Assembly (NCBI GenBank): GCA_963826055.1 | Contig: CAWGVO010000018.1 | Span: forward strand, 310,001-374,000 | Length of the DNA: 64,000 nt | Source: JBBDMC01 sp963826055 | Lineage (GTDB): Bacteria; Pseudomonadota; Alphaproteobacteria; Rhizobiales; Kaistiaceae | Reading direction: 5' to 3' | In this document: in pieces, positions 9,107 through 17,718 of the stretch | How the letters are laid out: each line of letters opens with the position of its first letter | Position numbering within the stretch: the stretch's first letter is position 1 | Program-made: the position numbers and the translations under genes | The notes under the pieces: generated by a model | What the model was told of the DNA's origin: nothing | Database searches by the model: none | What the model saw: the letters and a program-made list of their open reading frames with translations, nothing else

Positions 9107-9781
9107 CTACTGGCCGGCGGCCTTCTGCTGATCGAGCAGCTTCTGGCGCGCCTCGTCGGCATGCGCCTTGAGGCTCTTGGCGAGATCGTCGCGTTGAGCC
9201 TGGGCCGCCGCCGGGTCAATTCCCTTGCCGTCATAGGTCTTGGTGAAGCCCACCAGGGTCATGGGAATGCCGATCGGCTTGGCTTCCTGCCCCTGCTGGG
9301 TCAACGCGATCAGCGTCAGTTGGCCGCCCGCCTTCAGCGCCGTGATGAAGGTGTCGTCGACCTGCATGTCGGCGTAGCAAACGTCGGGGTAGCAGATGCT
9401 GTACTTGACCTCGTATTGCTTGCCGCCGTCGATCTGGGCGCGCATGTTGGCGGCCACGAGCACGCCGGAGGTCGGCATCCGCATGGCGGCGGCGAAGATG
9501 ATCTTCGGTTCACCTTCCAGCGTCTTGATGTTCACCGAGGCGATGAACTGGCCGGTGTCGGCGGCAAGCTGCTGGATGACCTGGCACAACTGCTTGTTGG
9601 TGGTGGGATCGGGGGCGCACACCTTGATCCAGGATTCGCCCGGGGCGGGCTGAACAGTGTCGACCTTGGGCTGCTGGGGTGCGGGTGCGGCTGCATCCTG
9701 GGCCATCGCCGCGCCAGGTAGCAACAACAACGCGGCCGCGAATACCGGCCGCAACGCACCTTTGAATGCAAGTTGAGCCAT
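9107..9781 (-). CDS. IalB-family (invasion associated locus B) exported protein
   Basis: A 224-residue protein with a signal peptide (LAFKGALRPVFAAALLLLPGAAMA then Q, cut near residue 25; hydrophobic core about 9-22), so periplasmic or outer-membrane associated. The mature part matches the IalB family: WIKVC near the start, a central beta-rich segment, and the paired cysteines in YSICYPDVCYADMQ, likely a disulfide. IalB helps Bartonella enter red cells, but the family is widespread in free-living alphaproteobacteria, where its role is unclear. The C-terminus adds a charged, probably helical tail rich in Ala, Lys and Asp (from about 190). The ATG at 9781 is chosen because it begins the signal peptide and has GAGGAAAA upstream. 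Confidence 0.85.
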   Translation of the reverse strand: MAQLAFKGALRPVFAAALLLLPGAAMAQDAAAPAPQQPKVDTVQPAPGESWIKVCAPDPTTNKQLCQVIQQLAADTGQFIASVNIKTLEGEPKIIFAAAMRMPTSGVLVAANMRAQIDGGKQYEVKYSICYPDVCYADMQVDDTFITALKAGGQLTLIALTQQGQEAKPIGIPMTLVGFTKTYDGKGIDPAAAQAQRDDLAKSLKAHADEARQKLLDQQKAAGQ

Positions 9782-10042
9782 CAAGCGTTTTCCTCGATCT
9801 GAAGGTCGTCGCCCTTGCCGTTGGCGGCCGTGTCGCATCGGCCACCCTTTTTGGTCCCGGGCGCCGGCTGACCATCCAAATGAGGCGGTACGGTGGCCGG
9901 CGCGCTCGCATGATTAGCCCGCCTCGCCCGCGATTTCCAGCATCTTGACGGGCCAAAGCCGCCGTCCCCCGTGTCCGCAATCGTTGTGGTAGGCTGGCCC
10001 CAGCTACACCGAATCCGGCGCCTCGTCGTCGGGAGGCCGTTC

Positions 10043-11878
10043 ATGTCCGCGATCATCCTGTCCATCTCGCTCAGGCGACCCATTGCCGCAGCGATCGCGG
10101 CGACGCTCGGCCTTGGCCTCGCCCCGCAACTCGCGGTCGGCCAGCCCATGCACGGCATCGCCATGCACGGGGAGCCGGCACTGCCCGCGGACTACGACCA
10201 CCTGCCCTACGCCAATCCCGATGCGCCCAAGGGCGGCACGATCGCTTTCGGTGGACAGGGCACGTTCGACAGTCTCAACCCGTTCATCCGCAAGGGTGCG
10301 GTGCCCGACGGCCTGTGGGGGCGGAACGCCTTCTGGGCGAACAACGTGTGGGATAGCCTGATGGTCAGGAGCTGGGACGAGCCGTTCACGCTCTACGGGC
10401 ACATCGCCCAGTTCGTCGAGGTGCCCGACGACCGTTCGTGGGTCGAGTTCACGCTCAATCCGAGCGCCCGCTTCTCGGACGGGACGCCGGTTACCACCGA
10501 AGACGTCGCTTTCACCTTCAACCTGTTGAAGGAAAAGGGCCTGCCGCGGAGCTGGTACAAGAGCGTCGATCACATCGAGCAGAAGCCGGGCGGCAAGATC
10601 CGCTTCGTCTTCGGGCCGGATTGGGACCGCGAGATGCCGCTGCTCGTGGCGCTGCTGCCGGTGTTTCCCGAACACGGCACCGATCCGGAAGCGTTTGGCG
10701 AATCCGGTCTCAAGCCACCGATCGGCAGCGGTCCCTACACCATCGCCGACGTCAACGCCGGCAGCGCCGTGACGCTCAAACGCAACCCGGACTACTGGGC
10801 CAAGGATCTGCCGGAGAAGCGCGGCTTCGACAATTTCGATCAGATCCGGATCGAGTACATCCGCAACGACACCGCCCTCTTCGAGGCCTTCACCAAGGGC
10901 ATCTTCGACGTCACCAACGAATCCAACCCGACGCGGTGGACCGGCGGCTATGACTTTCCCGCCGCCAAGGACGGCAAGGTGGTCAAGGCCGCGATCCCGA
11001 CCGGCGTGCCGGACGGCATGAACGCCTTCGTTTTCAACACCCGCCATCCGGTCTTCCAGGACGTCCGGGTGCGGGAGGCGCTCACCTACTTCCTCGATTT
11101 CGAGTGGATCAACCGCAATCTCTACGGCGACAGCTACGCCCGCACCGGGAGCTTCTTCGAGGGCTCGGACCTTTCGGCGGTCGGCAAGCCGGCGAGCGCG
11201 GGCGAGCGGGCGCTGCTGGCGCCTTTCCCCGACGCGGTGCGGGCCGACGTGATGGACGGCACCTACCGGCCGCCGGCGAGCGACGGCTCCGGCCGTGACC
11301 GCGCCAACCTCAAGAAGGGTCTCGAGCTGCTGACAGCGGCAGGCTACGAGCAGCGCGACGGCAAGCTCGTCAACACCGCCACCGGGCAGCCCCTGTCCTT
11401 CGAGTTCATCGCCATCGACCGGGAGGAGGAGCGTCTGGCGCTGGCGCTTCAGCGCTCGCTGGCGCTCGCCGGTATCGATATGTCGGTGCGTTCGGTCAAT
11501 TCCAGCCAGTATTGGGAACGCGTCCTCAACAGTCGTGACTACGACATGATGCATTGGGTCTTCGGCGCATCGCTGTCGCCCGGCAACGAGCAGATCGGCC
11601 GCTGGTCGCACGGGGACGCTACCGGCACGCTCAACTTCGCCGGGGTCAACAACCCGGCGGCGGACGCCATGATCAATGCGCTGCTGACCGCCCGCTCGCA
11701 GGAGGACTTCGTCACCGCGGCGCGGGCGCTCGACCGGGTGCTCATCTCCGGCTTCTACGTCATCCCCCTCTTCCACTCGCCGGCGCAATGGATCGCCTAC
11801 TGGGGCGACCGGCTGAAAATGCCGCAGAACGCCTCGCTCTACGGGGCAGTGCCCTCGACCTGGTGGTCAGTGGAATGA
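10043..11878 (+). CDS. Extracellular solute-binding protein, family 5 (YejA/oligopeptide type)
   Basis: A 611-residue periplasmic binding protein for an ABC importer of peptides or similar solutes. After a signal peptide with a long hydrophobic stretch (about residues 13-32) comes MHGEPALPADYDHLPYANP, characteristic of the YejA/microcin C-type subgroup, then GGTIAFGGQGTFDSLNPF, DGTPVTTEDVAFTFN and PPIGSGPYTIADV, the family 5 signatures. The C-terminal lobe has FSPGNEQ-like and WIAYW segments. A strong GGGAGG lies seven bases before the ATG at 10043. No permease or ATPase gene is adjacent, so its transporter is encoded elsewhere or it is an orphan. The DsbA-like gene follows after four bases and probably shares the transcript. 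Confidence 0.9.
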   Translation: MSAIILSISLRRPIAAAIAATLGLGLAPQLAVGQPMHGIAMHGEPALPADYDHLPYANPDAPKGGTIAFGGQGTFDSLNPFIRKGAVPDGLWGRNAFWANNVWDSLMVRSWDEPFTLYGHIAQFVEVPDDRSWVEFTLNPSARFSDGTPVTTEDVAFTFNLLKEKGLPRSWYKSVDHIEQKPGGKIRFVFGPDWDREMPLLVALLPVFPEHGTDPEAFGESGLKPPIGSGPYTIADVNAGSAVTLKRNPDYWAKDLPEKRGFDNFDQIRIEYIRNDTALFEAFTKGIFDVTNESNPTRWTGGYDFPAAKDGKVVKAAIPTGVPDGMNAFVFNTRHPVFQDVRVREALTYFLDFEWINRNLYGDSYARTGSFFEGSDLSAVGKPASAGERALLAPFPDAVRADVMDGTYRPPASDGSGRDRANLKKGLELLTAAGYEQRDGKLVNTATGQPLSFEFIAIDREEERLALALQRSLALAGIDMSVRSVNSSQYWERVLNSRDYDMMHWVFGASLSPGNEQIGRWSHGDATGTLNFAGVNNPAADAMINALLTARSQEDFVTAARALDRVLISGFYVIPLFHSPAQWIAYWGDRLKMPQNASLYGAVPSTWWSVE

Positions 11879-11882
11879 GGCC

Positions 11883-12536
11883 GTGACCCAGCCTCCCCTC
11901 ACCATCGACGTCGTTTCCGACGTCGTCTGCCCGTGGTGCTATCTCGGCAAGCGGCGGCTCGAGCGGGCCCTGGCGGCGGTCCCCGATATCCCGGTCACGG
12001 TGCGGTGGCGGCCGTTCCGCCTCGATCCCACCATCCCGCCGGAAGGGATCGACCGCGAAGTCTATCTGACGCGGAAGTTCGGCAGCCTCGAAGCGGTCGC
12101 GGGTTCCCATGGCCACCTGACCGCGATGGGGCGCGCCGAGGGGGTCGCCTACCGGTTCGACGCGATCGCCCGGGCGCCGAACACCATCAACGCCCACCGT
12201 CTGGTGCGCTGGGCGGCGGAAGAGGCCGACCAGGACGCCATGGTGGAGCGGCTGTTCGCCGCCTACTTCAGCGAGGGGGTTGATGTCGGCAACGACGCGG
12301 TGCTCGCCCGCCTCGCCGGCGAGGCGGGCCTCGACGGCGATGTGATGGCGCGGCTCGCGGGTCCCGAGGATCGGGACACCGTGGCGGCCGAGATCGACAA
12401 CGCCTCCCGGATCGGCGTCACCGGCGTCCCCTGCTTCATCCTCAACCAGCGCTATGCCGTCGTCGGCGCCCAACCGGCGGAAGTGCTGGCGGACGCGATC
12501 GGGCAGGTGTCGACGGCCGCCGTGGCGGCAAACTAG
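11883..12536 (+). CDS. FrnE/DsbA-family thiol oxidoreductase
   Basis: A 217-residue thioredoxin-fold protein of the 2-hydroxychromene-2-carboxylate isomerase/DsbA-like (FrnE) group. The redox motif CPWC is at residues 16-19 in DVVCPWCYLGKRRLE, the helical insert holds ARAPNTINAHRLVRWA, and the cis-proline segment is IGVTGVPCFILNQ, here with a further cysteine. There is no signal peptide, so it works in the cytoplasm. FrnE proteins act as disulfide isomerases or oxidoreductases in oxidative stress; the substrate is not predictable. Translation starts with GTG at 11883, four bases after the solute-binding protein's stop, which suggests coupling between the two genes. Confidence 0.88.
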   Translation: MTQPPLTIDVVSDVVCPWCYLGKRRLERALAAVPDIPVTVRWRPFRLDPTIPPEGIDREVYLTRKFGSLEAVAGSHGHLTAMGRAEGVAYRFDAIARAPNTINAHRLVRWAAEEADQDAMVERLFAAYFSEGVDVGNDAVLARLAGEAGLDGDVMARLAGPEDRDTVAAEIDNASRIGVTGVPCFILNQRYAVVGAQPAEVLADAIGQVSTAAVAAN

Positions 12537-12558
12537 AGCCACGCTTCGTCGGTTATCG

Positions 12559-12963
12559 TTATGCGCTGGGCACGGCGATGTGGCAGGCGAGCCGCATCGC
12601 CATCACCGGATCGTCTTCCGCGCGCGCCGAATGCACGACGATGCGGGTTTCCAGCGTCCGCCGGTCGATCGAGCCCTCGACGCGGCCGCTGGCGGTCATC
12701 CCGGCGCCATCGCCGAAGGCGATTTCACGGACCGTGACCGAGTGGATCGGCTGGCCGCCGAGGCCGAAGCCCGAAACGTTGCCCTGGGCGAGGTCCACGA
12801 TGCCGTCCGTCTGGATCGGACTGGCGACCGGTCGGTCGGCCGACGGGTCAAGCGTGCCCGCGCAGGCGAGGCGGAACCGGTCCACCGAGGACGGCGCATC
12901 GACGATGCTCGCCGCGGAAGCAAGCGCTGCCGATGCACAAATAATGAGCAATCGCGCAAGCAT
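12559..12963 (-). CDS. Small exported protein of unknown function
   Basis: A 134-residue protein I do not recognise. Its first ~18 residues (LARLLIICASAALASA) form a clear signal peptide, so it is exported. The mature part has two cysteines, one near residue 34 (LACAGTL) and one near 127 (LACHIAV), that could pair, a glycine-rich middle (GNVSGFGLGGQP) and alternating polar/hydrophobic stretches suggesting beta structure. It lies downstream of mfd on the same strand, with 66 bases between, and is convergent with the DsbA-like gene. The coding pattern and signal peptide make it a plausible real gene, but nothing points to a role. Confidence 0.65.
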   Translation of the reverse strand: MLARLLIICASAALASAASIVDAPSSVDRFRLACAGTLDPSADRPVASPIQTDGIVDLAQGNVSGFGLGGQPIHSVTVREIAFGDGAGMTASGRVEGSIDRRTLETRIVVHSARAEDDPVMAMRLACHIAVPSA

Positions 12964-13029
12964 TAGGCAAGCGTATCACGATTCGAAAGGGTGTCGACCT
13001 TTTCGATGCCGGATGGTTGACCGATGGCT

Positions 13030-16000
13030 TCAGGCTGCCACCCGTGCGCCGTCCTCGGCGAGGCGGGCGAGCTCGGCCATCACCCCCGCGGTGCCCTTGA
13101 GGCGGCGCTCGGCATCGGCCCAGTCGCGGATGAGCACCACGGTCTGATCCGGCCGGACGCGGGCGAGCGAGCCCTGCTCGCCGATCCATTTGATCAGCCC
13201 GGCCGGATTGGCGAAGACGTTGCCGCGGAAGCCGATGACAGCGCCCTTCGGACCGACGTCCGCCTTCTCGACGTTGGCACGGCGGCAGAGCGCCTTGATG
13301 GTGACGATCTCGAGCAGGTGCTCGACCTCGCGCGGCAGCGGGCCGAAGCGGTCGATCAGTTCCGCCGCGAAGGCGTCGATCTCGGCAGGCTGGTCGAGGT
13401 CGGCGAGGCGCTTGTAGAGGCCGAGGCGAAGCTGCAGGTCGGCGACGTAGCTTTCCGGGATCATCACCGCCATGCCGACAGTGATCTGCGGCGACCAGCG
13501 GCCCTCCACCTCGGCCTCGCCGCCGCCCTTCAGGGAAGCCACCGCCTCCTCCAGCATCTGCTGGTAGAGTTCATAGCCGACCTCGCGGATGTGGCCCGAC
13601 TGTTCCTCGCCGAGCAGGTTGCCGGCGCCGCGGATGTCGAGGTCGTGGCTGGCAAGCTGGAAGCCGGCGCCGAGGGTGTCCAGTTGCTGTAGCACCTTCA
13701 GCCGCCGTTCGGCCGTCCCGGTCAACGTGCGCCCGGCGGGCACGGTGAAGAGGGCGTACGCGCGCTGCTTTGATCGCCCGACGCGGCCGCGCAGCTGGTA
13801 GAGCTGGGCGAGGCCGAACATCTCGGCGCGGTGGACGATCAGCGTGTTGGCGGTCGGGATGTCGAGACCGGATTCGACGATCGAGGTGGACAGCAGCACG
13901 TCGTACTGGCCGTCGTAGAAGGCGGTCATGATATCGTCGAGCGCGCCCGAAGCCATCTGGCCGTGGGCGACGCCGACCTTCACCTCCGGCACGGTCTCGG
14001 CAAGGAAGGCGCGCTGCTCGGCAAGGTCGGAAATGCGCGGGCAGACGTAGAAGCTCTGGCCGCCGCGGTAGCGCTCGCGCAGAAGCGCCTCGCGCACCAC
14101 CAGCGGATCGAACGGCGAGATGAAGGTGCGGACCGCCAGCCGGTCGACCGGCGGCGTGGTGATCAGCGACAGTTCGCGGACACCGGTGAGCGCCAGTTGC
14201 AACGTGCGCGGGATCGGCGTCGCCGACAGCGTCAGCACGTGCACGTCGGCCTTCAGCTCCTTCAGCCGCTCCTTGTGCTTGACGCCGAAGTGCTGCTCCT
14301 CGTCGACGACCAGCAGGCCGAGGTCGCGGAAGCCGACGCCCTTGCCGAGCAGGGCGTGGGTGCCGATGACGATGTCGATGGTGCCGTCGGCGATGCCGGC
14401 CTTGACCGCCGCCAGGTCCTTGGCGGCGACAAGGCGGGAGGCTTGGGCGATCCTGACCGGCAGGCCGGCGAAGCGCTCGGAGAAGGTGCGGTAGTGCTGG
14501 CGGGCGAGCAGCGTCGTCGGCACGATCACCGCCACCTGCTTGCCATCCATCACTGCGACGAAGGCGGCGCGGAGCGCCACCTCGGTCTTGCCGAAACCGA
14601 CGTCGCCGCAGATCAGCCGGTCCATGGGGCGCCCGGCCGAAAGGTCGCCCATGACCGCGTCGATGGCCGCGTCCTGGTCTTCGGTCTCCTCATACGGGAA
14701 GCGGGCGGCGAACTCGTCGTAGGCGCCCTCAGGCGGGCTGAGCACCGGGGCGCTGCGGGTAACGCGGGCGGCAGCCACCTTGATCAGCGCCGCCGCCATG
14801 TCGCGGATGCGCTTCTTCAGCCGGGCCTTGCGCGACTGCCACGCGACGCCGCCGAGCTTGTCGAGGGCTACGCCGGCCTCCTCCGAGCCGTAGCGCGACA
14901 ACAGCTCGATGTTCTCGACCGGCAGGTAGACGCGGTCGTTGTCGGCGTAGAGGATTTCCAGGCAGTCGTGGGGCGCGCCGGCGGCCTCGATGGTCTTCAG
15001 CCCGTTGAAGCGGCCGATGCCGTGGTCGATGTGGACGACGAGGTCGCCCTCGGCGAGCGCGGTGACGTCGGAGAGATAGTCGGCGGCGCGGCGTCTGGCG
15101 TGCGGGCGCACGAGGCGATCGCCGAGGATGTCCTGCTCGCCGATGACGGCGAGCGTCGCGGTGTCGAAACCGGCCTCGATGCCGAGGACGGCGAGCGCGA
15201 CCGTGTCGCGGTCGAGGCGTTCGGTCTCGGGCCAGTCGGCGACCGGCCTCAGGTTGGTCAGGCCGTGGTCGACCAGCACCTGGCCCATGCGGTCGCGGGC
15301 GCCATCGCTCCAGCAGGCGACGACGACGCGTTTTCCGTTGCGCGTTTGCGCCGCGATGTGAGCGATAACGGCGTCGAAGACGTTGACGCCCTCGATGCTG
15401 CGCTCGGGCGAGAAGTTGCGGCCGGTGCGGCCGCCGACATCGGCGACGGCGGTTCCCTCGGGCTGGGCGAACGGCGTCAGGTGGGCCAGCGGACGGCCTT
15501 TGAGGCGGGCAGTCCACTCGCTGCCGGTGAGGTAGAGCCGGTTGGGTGGCAGCGGCTTGTACGGCGCACCGCCGCCGGTGGCGCCGGCCTCCATCGCCGC
15601 GCGGCGGGCCTGATAGTGGTCGGCGATCTGGTCGAGCCGTTCGTCGGTCGCCTCGTCGACGAGGTGGTCGAGGACAACGGGCGCGTCGGCAACGTAGTCG
15701 AACACCGTCTCCAGCGCCTCGGCGAAGAGCGGCAGCCAGTGCTCCATGCCGACGTAGCGGCGCCCCTCGCTCACCGCGGCGTAGAGCAGGTCGTCCCGGT
15801 CGACGGCGCCGAACTCGCCGACGTAGCCTGTGCGGAAGCGGGCGATGGCGTCGGCCGAGAGCGTCATCTCGCTCGCCGGTGTCAGCTCGATGCGGTTGCG
15901 GCTGGCGGTGGTGCGCTGGGTGTCGGGATCGAAGGTGCGGATCGATTCGAGCGTGTCGCCGAAGAAATCGAGGCGGACGGGCTCCGGCGCGCCGGCGGCG

Positions 16001-16533
16001 AAGAGATCGAGGATGCCGCCGCGAACGGCGTACTCGCCCGCCTCGCGCACGGTCGGCGTGCGCAGGAAGCCGTCGTTCTCCAGCCAGCGGACGAGGTCGT
16101 CCATGACGATGCGGTTGCCGGGGGCGGCGGTGAGCGCCGTGCCTTCGACCGCCGCCCGCGCCGGCACCCGCTGGAGCGCGGCGTTGACGGTGGTGAGCAG
16201 CACCGTCGGCCTGTCGACCGGCTGGGTCAGCCGCGACAGCGTCGCCATGCGCTGCGCCACGATCGGCGCGTGGGGCGACACGCGGTCGTATGGCAGGCAG
16301 TCCCAGGCGGGAAACTCCAGCACCTCAATCCCGGGCGCGAAAAAGCGGATGGCGCGTTCGACCTCATCGAGGCGGCGGCCGTCGCGGGCGACGAAGGTGA
16401 CGAGCTTCGCCGCCGCACTGCGCGCGAGGTCGGCGATGACCTTGCCCGTCATGCCGTCGGGGACGGCGGCCAGCGTCACCTCGCCGGATTTGGCGAGGGC
16501 GGATGCGAGTGGCTTGGAGGCGTCAGTCGTCAT
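13030..16533 (-). CDS. mfd: Mfd, transcription-repair coupling factor
   Basis: A complete 1167-residue Mfd. It pushes stalled RNA polymerase off damaged template and recruits UvrA for strand-specific nucleotide excision repair. The N-terminal UvrB-like region includes FPAWDCLPYDRVSP; the RNA-polymerase-interaction domain follows (LAEGDLVVHIDHGIGRFNGL, given in the family at about 480-500); then the RecG-like translocase with Walker A GDVGFGKTEVA, the DEEQ box (VVDEEQHFGVKH), ATPIPRTLQLA and the motif VI region QLRGRVGRSKQRAY. The C-terminal TRCF domain ends the protein. sdhE is upstream on the same strand after an 85-base gap holding a small palindrome. No disruption in 3.5 kb, which matters when judging the frameshifts elsewhere. 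Confidence 0.97.
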   Translation of the reverse strand: MTTDASKPLASALAKSGEVTLAAVPDGMTGKVIADLARSAAAKLVTFVARDGRRLDEVERAIRFFAPGIEVLEFPAWDCLPYDRVSPHAPIVAQRMATLSRLTQPVDRPTVLLTTVNAALQRVPARAAVEGTALTAAPGNRIVMDDLVRWLENDGFLRTPTVREAGEYAVRGGILDLFAAGAPEPVRLDFFGDTLESIRTFDPDTQRTTASRNRIELTPASEMTLSADAIARFRTGYVGEFGAVDRDDLLYAAVSEGRRYVGMEHWLPLFAEALETVFDYVADAPVVLDHLVDEATDERLDQIADHYQARRAAMEAGATGGGAPYKPLPPNRLYLTGSEWTARLKGRPLAHLTPFAQPEGTAVADVGGRTGRNFSPERSIEGVNVFDAVIAHIAAQTRNGKRVVVACWSDGARDRMGQVLVDHGLTNLRPVADWPETERLDRDTVALAVLGIEAGFDTATLAVIGEQDILGDRLVRPHARRRAADYLSDVTALAEGDLVVHIDHGIGRFNGLKTIEAAGAPHDCLEILYADNDRVYLPVENIELLSRYGSEEAGVALDKLGGVAWQSRKARLKKRIRDMAAALIKVAAARVTRSAPVLSPPEGAYDEFAARFPYEETEDQDAAIDAVMGDLSAGRPMDRLICGDVGFGKTEVALRAAFVAVMDGKQVAVIVPTTLLARQHYRTFSERFAGLPVRIAQASRLVAAKDLAAVKAGIADGTIDIVIGTHALLGKGVGFRDLGLLVVDEEQHFGVKHKERLKELKADVHVLTLSATPIPRTLQLALTGVRELSLITTPPVDRLAVRTFISPFDPLVVREALLRERYRGGQSFYVCPRISDLAEQRAFLAETVPEVKVGVAHGQMASGALDDIMTAFYDGQYDVLLSTSIVESGLDIPTANTLIVHRAEMFGLAQLYQLRGRVGRSKQRAYALFTVPAGRTLTGTAERRLKVLQQLDTLGAGFQLASHDLDIRGAGNLLGEEQSGHIREVGYELYQQMLEEAVASLKGGGEAEVEGRWSPQITVGMAVMIPESYVADLQLRLGLYKRLADLDQPAEIDAFAAELIDRFGPLPREVEHLLEIVTIKALCRRANVEKADVGPKGAVIGFRGNVFANPAGLIKWIGEQGSLARVRPDQTVVLIRDWADAERRLKGTAGVMAELARLAEDGARVAA

Positions 16534-16566
16534 GGCGATGCGCGGCCCATTACCTCAACCGCCCTT

Positions 16567-16582
16567 CCCCGCGAAAGCGGGG
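16567..16582. repeat. Small GC palindrome (possible dispersed REP-like element)
   Basis: CCCCGC-GAAA-GCGGGG, a perfect six-base-pair stem with a GAAA tetraloop, lies between sdhE and mfd and is followed by GATCCAGGG. Sequences of the form CCCCGC-GAAA-GCGGGG-ATCCAG are common dispersed intergenic elements in proteobacterial genomes. It could also stabilise or end the sdhE transcript. Only one copy is seen here, so calling it a repeat is inference. Confidence 0.45.
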
Positions 16583-16618
16583 ATCCAGGGTTTGTGATGG
16601 CCGCAGGCCTTTTCCGGG

Positions 16619-16918
16619 TCATGTCGGTCTTTCCGCCGTGGTCCCATTGTTGAAAGCGATCACGCGGCGCAGGAACGGCGTGTCGCGCTCGCCAGGCACC
16701 GGCATCTCGCCGGTCACCCAGGCGAGCAGCACCTGGTCAGGTACATCGAGCAACGCCTCGAACGAGGCGAGATCGCCGTCGTCCATATTGTCGAGATAAG
16801 CGTCGGCAAACCGGCCGAGGATCAGGTCGACCTCGCGCATGCCGCGGTGCCAGACGCGGAACTTGAGCCGCCGGCGGCGCACCGCGTCCGCCTCCCCTCG
16901 CCCGTCGTCCGTTTCCAT
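16619..16918 (-). CDS. sdhE: SdhE, succinate dehydrogenase assembly factor 2
   Basis: A 99-residue SdhE/Sdh5 protein, which promotes covalent attachment of FAD to the flavoprotein subunit of succinate dehydrogenase. The conserved RGMREVDLILGRF (family motif RGxxExD) is at about residues 25-37, followed by the helical segment LASFEALLDVPDQVLLAWVTG seen across the family (quoted pieces: FEALLDVPD, LLAWVTG). It starts at an ATG and is the gene upstream of mfd. It diverges from recG, the usual neighbour in this group, but here a higBA module stands between them. Confidence 0.93.
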   Translation of the reverse strand: METDDGRGEADAVRRRRLKFRVWHRGMREVDLILGRFADAYLDNMDDGDLASFEALLDVPDQVLLAWVTGEMPVPGERDTPFLRRVIAFNNGTTAERPT

Positions 16919-17058
16919 CGATGCCGCTTCCGCAATAGCCGATCGGCGCCGGCCGATTTTCGCCCGTCGCTTCGCGGGGTCATATAGCGGCTGGCGGGCG
17001 GTTTGTCAGGGGTGGCGAACCCGAACTTGGCAGCAGCAAGGCGCATAACCGAATCCGC

Positions 17059-17089
17059 TTGTACTTATACCGGTATGCGGTATAAGTAC
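17059..17089 (+). promoter_or_regulatory. higBA promoter/operator: perfect 12-bp inverted repeat
   Basis: GTACTTATACCG (17061-17072) and CGGTATAAGTAC (17078-17089) are exact reverse complements around a GTATG spacer. The repeat ends two bases before the higB start codon. It contains a plausible -10 box (TATAAG, 17081-17086) and overlaps a weaker -35 (TTGTAC, 17059-17064) at 16-base spacing, which would put the transcription start at or next to the higB ATG. HigA-type antitoxins bind such palindromes and repress their own operon, so this is very probably the HigA operator. The repeat is seen directly; the promoter boxes and leaderless start are inference. Confidence 0.75.
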
Positions 17090-17091
17090 GT

Positions 17092-17370
17092 ATGATCCGG
17101 TCGTTCGGCGACAAGAGGACCGAGGCGCTGTTTCACGACGCGATCGTGCGTGAATTTCAAAGCTTTGCGCGTCGCGCAAAACGCAAGCTAGAGGCCGTCA
17201 GCGCCGCGAGTCGATTGGGCGATCTGCTGGTTCCTCCCGCCAATCGTCTCGAGAAACTTAAGGGCGATCTCAGGCGCTTCCACTCGATTCGCATCAACGA
17301 CCAATGGCGCGTCATCTTCGTCTGGCGTGATGGTGACGCATTCGAAGTGAAGATCGTCGATTACCACTGA
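17092..17370 (+). CDS. higB: HigB-type toxin (RelE superfamily mRNA interferase)
   Basis: A 92-residue toxin of the HigB/plasmid-killer family, ribosome-dependent endoribonucleases of the RelE fold. The start IRSFGDKRTEALFH is the family's typical N-terminus, followed by the basic helix ARRAKRKLEAV, then LEKLKGDLRRFHSIRINDQWRVIFVW (pieces: LKGDLRRFHSIRIN, QWRVIFVW) and the C-terminal VKIVDYH. Toxin-before-antitoxin order is usual for higBA. There is no Shine-Dalgarno sequence because the operator palindrome abuts the ATG, so the message may be leaderless. Codon use is visibly less GC-rich than in flanking genes, consistent with acquisition. Confidence 0.92.
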   Translation: MIRSFGDKRTEALFHDAIVREFQSFARRAKRKLEAVSAASRLGDLLVPPANRLEKLKGDLRRFHSIRINDQWRVIFVWRDGDAFEVKIVDYH

Positions 17371-17381
17371 AGGAGGGTTTC

Positions 17382-17681
17382 ATGTCCGAAGTGTTCGCTC
17401 CCGTCACACCCGGCGAAATGCTCAAGGAGGAGTTTCTGGCCGAATACGGCCTGTCGCAGAACCAACTCGCCAAGGCGATCGGCATTTCGCCCAACCGCAT
17501 TGCGGAAATTGTCAACAATCGTCGCCGTATCACGGCCGACACCGCGGTGCGGTTGGGCCTTTATTTCGGCAACAGTCCGGAGTTCTGGATGAACCTCCAA
17601 TCCCGTTACGATCTGAAAATGGCGCGGCAGAAACTGTCAGCGACGGACGAGAAACGTATCAAGGCGCATCGCGCGGCCTGA
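17382..17681 (+). CDS. higA: HigA-type antitoxin, HTH XRE family
   Basis: A 99-residue antitoxin that neutralises HigB and represses the operon. The segment PVTPGEMLKEEFLAEYG is characteristic of the HigA (addiction-module antidote) family; the helix-turn-helix is at about 28-55 (LSQNQLAKAIGISPNRI, then VNNRRRITADTA), and the end has FGNSPEFWMNLQSRYDL, also a family hallmark. It follows higB after 11 bases with a GGAGG ribosome-binding site. recG begins 38 bases after its stop on the same strand, so recG may be partly read from the higBA promoter. Confidence 0.93.
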   Translation: MSEVFAPVTPGEMLKEEFLAEYGLSQNQLAKAIGISPNRIAEIVNNRRRITADTAVRLGLYFGNSPEFWMNLQSRYDLKMARQKLSATDEKRIKAHRAA

Positions 17682-17718
17682 GCCCGATTTCCTCCCGAAA
17701 GATGGGAGGGAACTGAGA

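Noticed and set aside
13831..16653. A 940-codon open frame antisense to mfd
   Set aside because: Mfd is complete and unmistakable on the other strand; the antisense translation has no recognisable motif and is a GC-codon artefact.
17092..17681. Phage or plasmid fragment around higBA
   Set aside because: No integrase, repeat boundary or tRNA site is seen; only the two-gene module and its operator are present.
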